Shown: positions 1 through 8,625 of the stretch, piece by piece
Position numbering within the stretch: position 1 is the stretch's first letter
Layout: every line of letters starts with the position of its first letter
Assembly: GCF_040779325.2 (NCBI RefSeq)
Contig: NZ_JBFONT020000006.1
Location: 98,996-162,995 of the forward strand
DNA length: 64,000 bases
Direction of reading: 5' to 3'
DNA from: Aestuariibius violaceus
Lineage (GTDB): Bacteria; Pseudomonadota; Alphaproteobacteria; Rhodobacterales; Rhodobacteraceae
Made by a program: the position numbers and the translations under genes
Notes under the pieces: model-generated
Databases searched by the model: none
What the model was told of the DNA's origin: nothing
What the model saw: only the letters and a program-made list of their open reading frames with translations

Positions 1-1449
1 CAGGATCGGACGGTCGGTCATATCCTCCACGATCGCCTGTGAGGCGCGCAGCACCCGCTCGTCCTCGCCCTCGGCAAAAACGATCCGCCGCTGAGCGGTC
101 CGAGCCGCCTCGAAGACCGGCCGCATGATGAGAGCCGACTTGAAGACCGACGCATCAAGCGAGGCCTTGTAGGCCGCGATATCCTCGATCGGCCGCGTGG
201 CGACACCGGTTTCCATCGCGGCCTTGGCGACCGCAGTCGCAACGACCCCCATCAGGCGCGGGTCGAAAGGCTTCGGGATCAGGTAATCGCGCCCGAAGGT
301 CAGCTGCTCCCCCTGATAAGCCGCTGCGGCCTCGGCGCTCGTCGTCGCGCGGGCCAGCGCCGCAATCCCCTCGATACAGGCGATCTGCATCTCGTCGTTG
401 ATCTCGGTCGCCCCCGCATCCAGCGCCCCGCGGAAGATGAACGGAAAACACAGAACGTTGTTGACCTGGTTCGGGAAATCCGACCGGCCGGTGGCCATGA
501 TCGCGTTCGGCGCCGCCTCCCGTGCAAGATCCGGCAGGATCTCGGGCTCGGGATTGGCCAGCGCGAAGATGATCGGGCTTTCCGCCATCTTTTCCACCAT
601 CTCGGGCGTCAAAACGCGTGGGCCGGACAGGCCCAGGAACAGGTCCGCCCCCGCGATCACGTCGCTCAGGCTTTTCGGTTCCGTCCCCTGGGCGAAGGCC
701 GCCTTCTGCGGTGTCATATCCGCCTCACGCCCCTCATAGACCAGCCCCTGAAGATCGCACAGCCAGACATTCTCGCGCTTGACCCCCAGCTTCAGCAGCA
801 TGTTAAGGCACGCGATCCCCGCCGCGCCGCCGCCGGTCGACACGACCTTGATATCGTCAAACTCCTTGGCCGCGACCCGCAGCGCATTGGTCGCCGCGGC
901 GCCCACGACAATCGCCGTGCCATGCTGATCGTCGTGGAAGACAGGGATATTCATCCGCTCCCGGCACAACTCTTCCACGATGAAGCAATCCGGCGCCTTG
1001 ATGTCCTCCAGATTGATTGCGCCGAAGGTCGGCTCCAGCGCGCAGACGATATCGGCCAGCCGCTCCGGATCGCTCTCGTTCAGCTCAATATCGAAGCAAT
1101 CGATATTGGCGAACTTCTTGAAAAGAACGGCCTTGCCCTCCATCACCGGCTTCGAGGCAAGCCCACCGATATTGCCAAGACCCAATACGGCGGAGCCGTT
1201 GGTGACGACGGCAACAAGGTTGCCGCGCGCCGTGTAGTCGCGGGCCGTATCCGGATCGTCCTTGATCTCAAGACACGCCTCGGCGACGCCGGGGGAATAG
1301 GCGCGCGCCAGATCGCGTCCGTTGGCAAGCGGCTTGGTCGCGCTGATTTCCAGCTTTCCGGGCTTCGGATAGCGATGATAGTCCAAAGCCGCCTGACGCA
1401 GCCCGTCGGATACGACGCGCGCCTCTTCCGGGCTTCGCTTGTCGTCCAT
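1..1449 (-). CDS. maeB: Malic enzyme, MaeB type (3' end outside window)
   Basis: Oxidatively decarboxylates malate to pyruvate in the cytoplasm, linking the TCA cycle to pyruvate and reducing power. The 483 visible codons hold the N-terminal malic domain (LEDIKAP near residue 147), the nucleotide-binding domain (GLGNIG at 91-96, FHDDQHGTAI at 171-180) and the first ~30 residues of a phosphotransacetylase-like C-terminal domain (VFAEGEDERVLRA near 456). This is therefore the long MaeB form, usually ~750 residues, and roughly a third is missing beyond base 1. The ATG at 1449 follows GGGGAGGATCAGG, a strong ribosome binding site. It is divergent from the cupin gene, with a perfect palindrome 21 bases upstream of the start. 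NADP rather than NAD use is inferred from family membership. Confidence 0.93.
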   Translation of the reverse strand, partial: MDDKRSPEEARVVSDGLRQAALDYHRYPKPGKLEISATKPLANGRDLARAYSPGVAEACLEIKDDPDTARDYTARGNLVAVVTNGSAVLGLGNIGGLASKPVMEGKAVLFKKFANIDCFDIELNESDPERLADIVCALEPTFGAINLEDIKAPDCFIVEELCRERMNIPVFHDDQHGTAIVVGAAATNALRVAAKEFDDIKVVSTGGGAAGIACLNMLLKLGVKRENVWLCDLQGLVYEGREADMTPQKAAFAQGTEPKSLSDVIAGADLFLGLSGPRVLTPEMVEKMAESPIIFALANPEPEILPDLAREAAPNAIMATGRSDFPNQVNNVLCFPFIFRGALDAGATEINDEMQIACIEGIAALARATTSAEAAAAYQGEQLTFGRDYLIPKPFDPRLMGVVATAVAKAAMETGVATRPIEDIAAYKASLDASVFKSALIMRPVFEAARTAQRRIVFAEGEDERVLRASQAIVEDMTDRPIL

Positions 1450-1469
1450 CCTGATCCTCCCCGCGAAAA

Positions 1470-1487
1470 TCGTTTAACGTTAAACGA
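1470..1487. promoter_or_regulatory. Perfect 18-bp palindrome between maeB and the cupin gene
   Basis: TCGTTTAAC/GTTAAACGA is a perfect inverted repeat with no spacer and a CG centre. It lies 21 bases upstream of the maeB start and 86 bases upstream of the divergent cupin start, a typical operator position. CG-centred palindromes of this size are bound by LacI-family and related repressors; the actual protein is unknown and no regulator gene adjoins it. Confidence 0.6.
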
Positions 1488-1573
1488 CTTTCCTGCGCCT
1501 GTTGGTCCAGCCGCCACTTCACCACGGAACGGGGCCGCTTGCAATTGCCGCGCGAGCGGACGAGGCTTTCCCC

Positions 1574-2662
1574 ATGGAAGATGCCGCCCCCAAAACCACC
1601 GCCGCCACCCTGGCCGAGACTGTCCTGCCGACCACGGACCTGTCGGGAGATCTGGCCTTCTTCGGGCGCGAGCTGGGCTTCCGGCTCGAGACAATCATGC
1701 CCGCCGACGATCCCCGCACTGCCGTGATGACCGGCCAAGGCACCCGGATCCGCCTCGAGGTCTGCGACGACGCCCCCGCCACCCTGATCCTGCGCAGCGA
1801 CACGCCCACGCCCGCCCGCACCAGCCCCGGCGGCACCCGCCTCAGGGTCGAACCGCTGACCCCCCAGCTGATCCAGCCCGAGACGGCCCATGCCTTCGCC
1901 GTCCGCCGCCTCGCCGACGAGGCGCCCTGGGTCATCGGCCGCGCGGGCATGCAGTACCGCGATCTGATCCCCGGCCGTCTCGGCGGGTCGATCATCGCCA
2001 GCCATATCCGCATCCCCGACGGAGGACCGGTGCCCGACATGGTGCACTACCACACGGTCGGCTTTCAGCTGATCTTCTGCTACCGCGGCTGGGTCGATCT
2101 GGTTTACGAGGATCAGGGCCCGCCCTTCCGGCTCGAAGCCGGAAACTGCGTGATCCAGCCGCCCGAGATCCGCCACCGCGTCCTCTACGCCTCCGACAAT
2201 ATCGAAGTGATCGAGATCGGCGTCCCATCCGAACACGTCACCACGATCGACCACGAGATGGAGCTGCCCAACGACACCGTGAACCCCGACCGCCTCTTCC
2301 AGGGCCAGCGCTTCGTTCACCATGAAGCGCGGAACGCCGAGTGGCGCCCCGCCCGTCAACCCGGCTTCATCGCCCGCGACACGACGATCGCCGCGAATAC
2401 CGGCGACGTGGCAGGCGTCCAGGTCCTGCACCGGGGCGACGGCGATCCAACCTGGACCACCCACAACGCAGACATCCACTTCACCTTCGTGATGGAGGGC
2501 CGGATGACGCTGGAGGCAGAGGGCCACCCGACCCATCAGGTCGTCGCCGGAGATGCCTTCACCCTCCCGCCCGGCCTGGCGACCCGCTACGCGGCACCCT
2601 CAGCGGATATCGAACTTCTCGAAGTCACACTTCCAGGATCGCCACATATCGAACGCCCCTGA
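1574..2662 (+). CDS. Two-cupin protein with N-terminal glyoxalase-like segment
   Basis: A 362-residue protein of uncertain function. Residues ~14-60 (VLPTTDLSGDLAFFGRELGF) look like the first half of a vicinal-oxygen-chelate fold. Two cupin barrels follow: one around 140-225 with the likely metal ligands in MVHYHTVG and a HRVLY segment, and one around 275-350 with a FTFVMEGRMTLEAEG core and GDAFTLPPG. Such multidomain cupins occur in Rhodobacteraceae and may be dioxygenase- or isomerase-like; no substrate can be assigned. The ATG at 1574 is chosen because the longer reading frame would need a TTG at 1502 with no ribosome binding site; only a weak GAGG precedes the ATG. It is divergent from maeB and may share the palindrome. 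Confidence 0.75.
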   Translation: MEDAAPKTTAATLAETVLPTTDLSGDLAFFGRELGFRLETIMPADDPRTAVMTGQGTRIRLEVCDDAPATLILRSDTPTPARTSPGGTRLRVEPLTPQLIQPETAHAFAVRRLADEAPWVIGRAGMQYRDLIPGRLGGSIIASHIRIPDGGPVPDMVHYHTVGFQLIFCYRGWVDLVYEDQGPPFRLEAGNCVIQPPEIRHRVLYASDNIEVIEIGVPSEHVTTIDHEMELPNDTVNPDRLFQGQRFVHHEARNAEWRPARQPGFIARDTTIAANTGDVAGVQVLHRGDGDPTWTTHNADIHFTFVMEGRMTLEAEGHPTHQVVAGDAFTLPPGLATRYAAPSADIELLEVTLPGSPHIERP

Positions 2663-2703
2663 TCCAAACGGTCCGGCGACACGACCAAAACCCAGGTCAC
2701 ACC

Positions 2704-2901
2704 TCAGCTATCGGCACGCTCACGCAGTTCGATGATCCGCTCGCGCGCTTGCGCCTCGGTCAGCGTCGCATCGAATGGTTCGTCCAACTGCTCGCACAGC
2801 TTACGCAGCTCCGCGGCCTGCTTCTCGGTCATTTCCGCATCCGGGCTTTCGGCGGCTTCGGCATCCGGGTCGTCGATAACGGATTTGGTCGGCGGGATCA
2901 T
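2704..2901 (-). CDS. DUF3072-like small protein, copy 1
   Basis: A 65-residue acidic, soluble, helical protein. Its C-terminal half (MTEKQAAELRKLCEQLDEPF then LTEAQARERI) matches the pattern of the DUF3072 family, which has no known function. The internal ATG at 2901 is chosen because GAGGAGG sits six bases upstream of it, while the ATG at 2928 has no such signal. It lies 41 bases downstream of a second member of the family on the same strand, so the pair is probably a tandem duplication and co-transcribed. This copy is more diverged than its neighbour. Confidence 0.7.
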   Translation of the reverse strand: MIPPTKSVIDDPDAEAAESPDAEMTEKQAAELRKLCEQLDEPFDATLTEAQARERIIELRERADS

Positions 2902-2942
2902 GGGAACCTCCTCGTCGTTCACAGGCAAAACAAGTGGCGTCG

Positions 2943-3155
2943 TCAGCCGGTTCCGCGACCGGTCTTGTCCTGTAGCGCATCGATCCGCTCGCTCGCCTCG
3001 GCTTTCGTCAGATCGGGGTCAAACGTCTCCCCCGCTTCTTCGCACAAGGTCTTGAGGTAACTCGCCTGCGCGCCGGTCATCCGCTCGTCGCCAGTGACCC
3101 AGTCGTCAGGATCCTTGATCGCATTGCCGTGTGGATCGTCCTTGGGGTTCTGCAT
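2943..3155 (-). CDS. DUF3072-like small protein, copy 2
   Basis: A 70-residue protein with the DUF3072 core MTGAQASYLKTLCEEAGETF followed by DPDLTKAEASERIDALQ, predicted to be mainly helical and cytoplasmic. The start at 3155 is set by TAGGAGA upstream; longer in-frame extensions run antisense through cdd and are not credible. It is divergent from the cdd operon and precedes its paralogue at 2704-2901. Function unknown. Confidence 0.8.
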   Translation of the reverse strand: MQNPKDDPHGNAIKDPDDWVTGDERMTGAQASYLKTLCEEAGETFDPDLTKAEASERIDALQDKTGRGTG

Positions 3156-3263
3156 TTTCGTTCTCCTAATGTTCCGCATTCCCAATGCATATGAAAGACC
3201 GCGGGTTCCCTTGCATCCGGCCAGCGCAACCGACACTCTCCCCGGACAAGCGACGGAGGCCCC

Positions 3264-3668
3264 ATGGAAAACGACACCGACGCGCTCATCGCCGCCGCCA
3301 CGGCAGTGCGCAAGAAAGCCCACGCGCCTTACTCGAACTTCAAGGTCGGCGCCGCCCTCCGCTCCACGACCGGCACAATCCACACCGGCTGCAACGTCGA
3401 AAACGTCGCCTACCCCGAAGGCACCTGCGCCGAAGCGGGCGCCATCGCCGCCATGATCGCCGCAGGCGATACCGAAATCGCCGAGCTCGCCGTCATCGCC
3501 GCCGGGGCCGAACCGGTCACCCCTTGCGGCGGCTGCCGCCAGAAGATCAAGGAATTCGCGGGCCCCGACGTCGTCGTCACCATGGCCACGACCGAGGGCA
3601 CGCAGTTTTCCATGACCGTGGCCGAGCTCCTGCCGGGCGCCTTCGGCAAGGGCCATATGGGCAGCTGA
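3264..3668 (+). CDS. cdd: Cytidine deaminase
   Basis: Deaminates cytidine and deoxycytidine to uridine and deoxyuridine. The 134-residue length is that of the homotetrameric class. The zinc site is visible: Cys55 and the proton-shuttling Glu57 in TCAEAGAI, with Cys88 and Cys91 in TPCGGCRQ; the substrate-binding NVENVAYP precedes it. First gene of a salvage operon, ending two bases before deoA. The downstream order deoA, deoB, add, upp shows the operon converts nucleosides to bases and pentose phosphate. Confidence 0.96.
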   Translation: MENDTDALIAAATAVRKKAHAPYSNFKVGAALRSTTGTIHTGCNVENVAYPEGTCAEAGAIAAMIAAGDTEIAELAVIAAGAEPVTPCGGCRQKIKEFAGPDVVVTMATTEGTQFSMTVAELLPGAFGKGHMGS

Positions 3669-3670
3669 AG

Positions 3671-4975
3671 ATGGACGCCCGCACCATCCTCGCCCGCCTG
3701 CGTGACGGCCAGCCGCTCTCCGGCGACGACCTGATCGGCTTCGCGAAGGGCCTCGCCGACGGCAGCGTCAGCGACGCGCAGGCCGGCGCCTTCGCCATGG
3801 CCGTCCGGCTCAATGGCCTGGGCGAGGCCGGCCGCGTCGCCCTCACCCGCGGCATGACCGAAAGCGGCGACGTCCTAAAATGGGATCTCCCCGGCCCCGC
3901 CCTCGACAAGCACTCGACCGGCGGGATCGGCGATTGCGTCTCGCTGATCCTCGCTCCGGCGCTCGCCGCCTGCGGGGCCTACGTCCCGATGATCTCCGGC
4001 CGTGGCCTCGGCCATACCGGCGGCACCCTCGACAAGCTTGAGGCGATCCCGGGCGTCGACACCAATGTCGGCGAAGCCGCCTTCCGCCAAATGACCAAAG
4101 ACACCGGCTGCGCCATCGTCAGCGCGTCAGCCCGCATCGCCCCCGCCGACAAACGCCTCTACGCGATCCGCGACGTCACCGCCTCGGTCGAAAGCATCGA
4201 CCTGATCACCGCCTCGATCCTGTCCAAGAAACTCGCGGCAGGCCTCGACGCGCTGGTCCTCGACGTCAAGGCGGGCTCCGGCGCCTTCATGACCGATCTC
4301 GATGACGCCAAGGCGCTGGCCCAGGCGCTCGTCACCACCGCCAACGGCGCGGGCCTGCCCACCACCGCGCTGGTGACGGACATGAACGCCCCCCTCGTCC
4401 CCTCCATGGGCAACGCCCTCGAGGTGGCCGAGGTGATGCAGATCCTCACTGGCACCGCCAAGGACACACGGATCGAAACCCTCACGGCAATTCTTTCCGG
4501 TCACCTCCTCGCCCAAGCCAAGCTGGCCAAAACCCCCGAAGACGGCGCTGAACGCATCCGCGACGCCATCGCCAGCGGCGCCGCCGCCGACCGCTTCGAC
4601 CAGATGATCGCCGCCCTCGGCGGCCCGAAAGACTTCGCCAAGACCTGGCAGAACGTCCTCCCCGAAGCCCCCGTCATCCTCGAGGTGCCCGCCCCCGCCT
4701 CCGGCCACATCGCCGCCTTCGACGGCCGCGCCCTGGGTGAGGCGGTCGTTCATCTCGGTGGCGGCCGATTGGTGGAAAGCGACCGCGTCGACCCGGCCGT
4801 CGGCCTCACAGGCATCCTGCCCCTCGGCGCGCAGATCACCAAAGGCGACCCCCTCGCCCGCATCCACGCCGCCGATGAGGCGGCGGCCGAAGAGGCCGCC
4901 CGCACCGTCACCGCTGCCATCACGATCGGCGAGGCACCGCCCCAACCCGACCTTATCCTGGCCGAGATCGCCTGA
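3671..4975 (+). CDS. deoA: Thymidine phosphorylase
   Basis: Splits thymidine or deoxyuridine with phosphate to the base and deoxyribose-1-phosphate. At 434 residues it has the full family length. The phosphate-binding KHSTGGIGD lies at 80-88 and the family signature SGRGLGHTGGTLDKLE at 109-124; the glycine-rich alpha/beta domain and the C-terminal domain follow. The stop overlaps the deoB start (ATGA at 4972-4975 region), implying translational coupling. Its product is the substrate of DeoB, encoded next. Confidence 0.96.
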   Translation: MDARTILARLRDGQPLSGDDLIGFAKGLADGSVSDAQAGAFAMAVRLNGLGEAGRVALTRGMTESGDVLKWDLPGPALDKHSTGGIGDCVSLILAPALAACGAYVPMISGRGLGHTGGTLDKLEAIPGVDTNVGEAAFRQMTKDTGCAIVSASARIAPADKRLYAIRDVTASVESIDLITASILSKKLAAGLDALVLDVKAGSGAFMTDLDDAKALAQALVTTANGAGLPTTALVTDMNAPLVPSMGNALEVAEVMQILTGTAKDTRIETLTAILSGHLLAQAKLAKTPEDGAERIRDAIASGAAADRFDQMIAALGGPKDFAKTWQNVLPEAPVILEVPAPASGHIAAFDGRALGEAVVHLGGGRLVESDRVDPAVGLTGILPLGAQITKGDPLARIHAADEAAAEEAARTVTAAITIGEAPPQPDLILAEIA

Positions 4976-6162
4976 TGTCCCGCGTCTTCCTCATCGTGCT
5001 CGACAGCGCCGGGATCGGCGGCGCCCCCGATGCCGACCGTTTCTTCAACGCAGGCCACCCCGATACCGGCGCCAACACCCTTGGCCACATCGCCAAGGCC
5101 TGCGCGGCGGGCGCGGCGGAGGAGGGCCGCTCAGGCCCGATCGACGTCCCCTTCCTGGCGTCCCTCGGCCTCGGCCCCGCGATTCGCCTCGCCTCGGGTT
5201 TCGACGCGCCGGGGCTCGACGTCCAGCCAACCGGCGCCTGGGGCGCCGCCACCGAACTCTCCAACGGCAAGGACACGCCGTCGGGCCATTGGGAACTCGC
5301 CGGCGTCCCCGTCCCGTGGGACTGGCACTATTTCCCGACCACGATCCCCGCCTTCCCGGACAACGTCACCGCCGCCCTCTGCAAAGCCGCCGGCACCGAC
5401 GGGATCCTCGGCAATTGCCACGCCTCGGGCACCCAGATCATCGCCGATCTCGGCGCCGAGCACCTGAAAAGCCTCTGGCCCATCTGCTACACCTCCGCCG
5501 ACAGCGTCCTGCAGATCGCCGCGCATGAAGACGCGTTCGGCCTCGACCGCCTCCTCGACCTCTGCCAGGCCACAGCCCCCATGCTGCACGAAATGAAGGT
5601 CGGCCGCGTCATCGCCCGCCCCTTCATCGGCGACCCTAAGACCGGCTTCACCCGCACCGCGAACCGGCACGATTACGCGATCGCCCCGCCCGGCGACACG
5701 ATCCTCGACCGCGCGCAACGGGCAGGCCGCGCCACCTACGCCATCGGCAAGATCGGCGATATCTTCTCAATGCGCGGCATCGGCGAGGTCCGCAAAGGCC
5801 CCGACGCCACGCTCATGGACCATCTCGGCGACCTCCTAACGGAAGCCGACGACACCTCCCTCACCTTCGCCAATTTCGTGGAGTTCGACAGCGTCTACGG
5901 CCACCGCCGCGACGTCTCGGGCTATGCCCGCCACCTCGAATGGTTCGACAAGGCCCTCCGTGGCCACCTCGACAAACTCCGCGATGGCGACCTGATGATC
6001 TTCACCGCCGATCACGGCAACGACCCGACCTGGACTGGCACCGATCACACCCGCGAAAGGGTCCCGGTCCTCGCCCACGGCCTCGGCCGCAAGGAACTCG
6101 GCCACATGGCTTTCACCGATGTCGCCGCAATGGTCGCCCGTCACCTGGACATCCCCGAATGA
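4975..6162 (+). CDS. deoB: Phosphopentomutase
   Basis: Interconverts (deoxy)ribose-1-phosphate and -5-phosphate, delivering nucleoside sugar to central metabolism. The 395-residue protein belongs to the alkaline phosphatase superfamily. Metal-binding residues are visible in the N-terminal FLIVLDSAGIGGAPDA and the C-terminal TADHGNDPTW then GTDHTRE. The central cap domain specific to DeoB is present (GNCHASGTQII). It overlaps deoA upstream and add downstream by 4 bases each. Confidence 0.96.
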   Translation: MSRVFLIVLDSAGIGGAPDADRFFNAGHPDTGANTLGHIAKACAAGAAEEGRSGPIDVPFLASLGLGPAIRLASGFDAPGLDVQPTGAWGAATELSNGKDTPSGHWELAGVPVPWDWHYFPTTIPAFPDNVTAALCKAAGTDGILGNCHASGTQIIADLGAEHLKSLWPICYTSADSVLQIAAHEDAFGLDRLLDLCQATAPMLHEMKVGRVIARPFIGDPKTGFTRTANRHDYAIAPPGDTILDRAQRAGRATYAIGKIGDIFSMRGIGEVRKGPDATLMDHLGDLLTEADDTSLTFANFVEFDSVYGHRRDVSGYARHLEWFDKALRGHLDKLRDGDLMIFTADHGNDPTWTGTDHTRERVPVLAHGLGRKELGHMAFTDVAAMVARHLDIPE

Positions 6163-7133
6163 TCCCCAAGGTCGAACTCCACCTGCACCTCGAAGGCGCC
6201 GCGCCCCCCGCCTTCATCCGCGACCTCGCGCGCGAGAAATCCATCGATATCTCCGGCATCTTCGACGACCAGGGCCACTACGCCTACCGCGACTTCGCCG
6301 AATTCCTGAAGGTCTACGAGGCCGCCTGCGAACCGCTCCAGACCCCCGAAGACTTCCGCCGCCTCACCCTCGCCGTCCTCGAACAAAGCGCCGAAGAAGG
6401 CGTCGTCTATACCGAGGCCTTCCTCAGCCCCGATTTCTGCGGCGGCGGCGACGTGGCCGCCTGGCGCGATTACCTCCCCGCGATCCGCGACGCCGCAGAC
6501 CAGGCCGAGGCGACCCACGGCATCACGCTGCGCGGCATCGTCACCGCCATCCGCCATTTCGGCCCGGACCAGGCGCGGCAAACCGCCCTCTGCGCGGCTG
6601 AGACCGCCGACGACTGGCTCACCGGTTTCGGCCTTGCGGGCGCCGAGACGGTGGGCATGCCCGGCGATTTCGCCTGGTCCTTCGACTGCGCGAAAGAGGC
6701 GGGCCTCCGGCTCACCGCCCATGCCGGCGAATGGGGCGGGGCCCAGATGGTGCGCGCCACGCTCGACGCACTCCCGGTCGAGCGCATCGGCCACGGCGTC
6801 CAGGCCATCGATGACCCCGCGCTGGTCGACCGCCTCGCCGAGGATGGCATCACGCTCGAGGTCTGCCCCGGCTCCAACGTCGCCCTCGGCGTCGTCCCCA
6901 ACTGGGCCGCCCACCCGATCGCAAAGCTCCGCAATAAGGGCGTCAAGGTCACCGTCTCCACCGACGACCCGCCCTTCTTCCACACCACCATGCGCCGCGA
7001 ATACGACAGGCTCTCCGAAACCTTCGGCTGGACGGAAGACGACTTTTTCGCCCTCAACCACGTGGCACTCGCCGCCGCTTTCTGCGATGACGCCACCAGA
7101 AAGCGGATCGCCAAGAAGCTGGAGCGCCCATGA
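6159..7133 (+). CDS. add: Adenosine deaminase
   Basis: Deaminates adenosine to inosine. The 324-residue TIM-barrel protein shows the zinc ligands His8 and His10 (VELHLHLEG), HAGE at 188-191 with the catalytic Glu, GHG at 211-213 and the Asp pair at 269-270 (STDDPP). The usual DLAGDE segment reads FGLAGAET at ~157-164, so the Asp of that tripeptide is Ala; the zinc and acid/base residues are all intact, so activity is likely retained, though adenine or a related substrate cannot be excluded. The start overlaps the deoB stop, and its stop overlaps the upp start. Confidence 0.9.
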   Translation: MIPKVELHLHLEGAAPPAFIRDLAREKSIDISGIFDDQGHYAYRDFAEFLKVYEAACEPLQTPEDFRRLTLAVLEQSAEEGVVYTEAFLSPDFCGGGDVAAWRDYLPAIRDAADQAEATHGITLRGIVTAIRHFGPDQARQTALCAAETADDWLTGFGLAGAETVGMPGDFAWSFDCAKEAGLRLTAHAGEWGGAQMVRATLDALPVERIGHGVQAIDDPALVDRLAEDGITLEVCPGSNVALGVVPNWAAHPIAKLRNKGVKVTVSTDDPPFFHTTMRREYDRLSETFGWTEDDFFALNHVALAAAFCDDATRKRIAKKLERP

Positions 7134-7762
7134 CCGCAAACGTCACCATCGTCGACCACCCGCTTGTCCAGCACAAGCTGACGATCATGCGCGAGAAGGA
7201 CACGCCCACCGCCGTCTTCCGCCAACTCCTGCGCGAGATCAGCCACCTTCTGGCCTACGAGGTCACCCGCGAACTGCCGATGACGACCAAGCCCATCGAC
7301 ACCCCGCTGACCGAGATGGACGCGCCGACACTGTCGGGCCGCAAGCTGGCGCTCGTCTCGATCCTGCGGGCGGGCAACGGTCTGCTCGACGGGATGCTCG
7401 ACCTCATCCCATCCGCCCGCGTGGGCTTCGTCGGCCTCTACCGCGACGAAGAAACGCTCCAACCCGTCCAATACTACTTCAAGGTGCCCGACCGGCTCGA
7501 CCAGCGGATGGTGATCGCCGTCGACCCGATGCTCGCCACCGGCAACTCGTCGGCCGCCGCCATCGACCTGTTGAAAGAGGCAGGCGCCACGAATATCCGC
7601 TTCCTCTGCCTGCTGGCCGCCCCCGAAGGCATCGCCCGCATGCAGGAGGCGCACCCTGACGTCCCCATCGTCACCGCCGCCGTCGACGAGAAGCTGAACG
7701 AAAAAGGCTACATCGTCCCCGGCCTCGGCGATGCGGGCGACCGCATGTACGGCACGAAATGA
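7130..7762 (+). CDS. upp: Uracil phosphoribosyltransferase
   Basis: Makes UMP from uracil and PRPP, salvaging the uracil released upstream in the operon. The 210-residue length is typical. The PRPP-binding loop VIAVDPMLATGNSS (near residues 125-138) and the C-terminal uracil-binding GYIVPGLGDAGDR are both present. Overlaps add and the downstream lipoprotein gene by 4 bases each, so it is in the middle of a translationally coupled chain. Confidence 0.97.
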   Translation: MTANVTIVDHPLVQHKLTIMREKDTPTAVFRQLLREISHLLAYEVTRELPMTTKPIDTPLTEMDAPTLSGRKLALVSILRAGNGLLDGMLDLIPSARVGFVGLYRDEETLQPVQYYFKVPDRLDQRMVIAVDPMLATGNSSAAAIDLLKEAGATNIRFLCLLAAPEGIARMQEAHPDVPIVTAAVDEKLNEKGYIVPGLGDAGDRMYGTK

Positions 7763-8019
7763 GGGCCCCGATGCGCATCCTTCTTCTGCCCCTCCTCCTC
7801 ACCGCCTGCGCCACGACGGGCCAGCCCGGCGGAGGCACGTCCATCCGCGACATCCGCCCGCCCGCCGAACTCCCGCCCGAGGATTTCGCCGGCGCGCAAT
7901 ACGCAGACAGCCGCGGCTGCGTCTATATCCGGGCGGGCGCCGCCGGGAACGTCACCTGGGTGCCCCGCGTCGACCGCCGCCGCCAGCACCTCTGCAATGT
8001 CGAACCGACCTTCTCCTGA
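7759..8019 (+). CDS. Small predicted lipoprotein
   Basis: An 86-residue protein beginning with a lipoprotein signal (MRILLLPLLLTAC, lipobox Cys at residue 17), so probably anchored in the envelope after processing. The mature part has a conserved-looking core SRGCVYIRAGAAGNVTWVPR, a segment I associate with hypothetical envelope proteins of Rhodobacteraceae, some fused to other domains; function unknown. The start at 7759 overlaps the upp stop; the second ATG at 7771 is an equally good start for the signal peptide. It rides at the end of the nucleoside operon without an evident metabolic link. Confidence 0.75.
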   Translation: MRAPMRILLLPLLLTACATTGQPGGGTSIRDIRPPAELPPEDFAGAQYADSRGCVYIRAGAAGNVTWVPRVDRRRQHLCNVEPTFS

Positions 8020-8020
8020 G

Positions 8021-8560
8021 ATGACCCTGTCCCAAACCATATGCAGCAGCCTGACCTGCGCGTTGTTCCTGGCGCCGCCGCTTGCCGCCGCCGACAGCAT
8101 CTCGCTCGAGGATGCGCAGACCTTCAGTAATGCCGCCACGCTCTGCGCCCAATCGGGCGATGCGCGCTGCGCCTTCGAAAACGCCAAGATGGCACTCGCC
8201 AGCGAGGCCTATCTCGAGGAACGCCGCAAGGAAGACGCCCTCGCCCACTTGCCCGAATGGGACCGGTTCGTGGCCTACGCCTTCGACGCCGCCAATGCTG
8301 CGGAGCCCCATGAGCGCCGCCGTATCGCGGAAACCGCGCTCGACCGGATCGCCCGCTTCGCAGACGTGCCGCCGCAAACGACCGGCCTGCATCTTCTGCG
8401 GGCCGAGGCCTGCCTGGCCCAGGCCGACACCTCCTGCCTTGCCGACAGTGTCGCCGAACTGCCCTACGAGGCTGGCTGGTACGTGCGCCATTCCGACGAA
8501 GCGCCCACGGCCGAAGAGATCTCCGACAGGCTCGCCACCCTCCGCAACGCGACGCCCTAA
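8021..8560 (+). CDS. Periplasmic protein of unknown function
   Basis: A 179-residue protein starting one base after the preceding stop. A signal peptide (MTLSQTICSSLTCALFLAPP with cleavage after LAAA) points to the periplasm. The mature chain is helical and acidic, with regularly placed Ala and Leu and four cysteines in two pairs (CAQSGDARC, CLAQADTSC). This helical repeat character resembles TPR-like proteins but no defined repeat can be confirmed. Last gene of the cdd-upp transcript by position. Confidence 0.65.
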   Translation: MTLSQTICSSLTCALFLAPPLAAADSISLEDAQTFSNAATLCAQSGDARCAFENAKMALASEAYLEERRKEDALAHLPEWDRFVAYAFDAANAAEPHERRRIAETALDRIARFADVPPQTTGLHLLRAEACLAQADTSCLADSVAELPYEAGWYVRHSDEAPTAEEISDRLATLRNATP

Positions 8561-8625
8561 CTCATCTATCGCGCAACACCGCTGCACCATTCCGCCCGGC
8601 GGCGACCCTGGGCAAGCTCAGCCGC

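Noticed and set aside
3185..3670. N-terminal extension of deoA through cdd
   Set aside because: Arg/Pro/His-rich frame overlapping cdd; deoA starts at 3671 with the conserved N-terminus.
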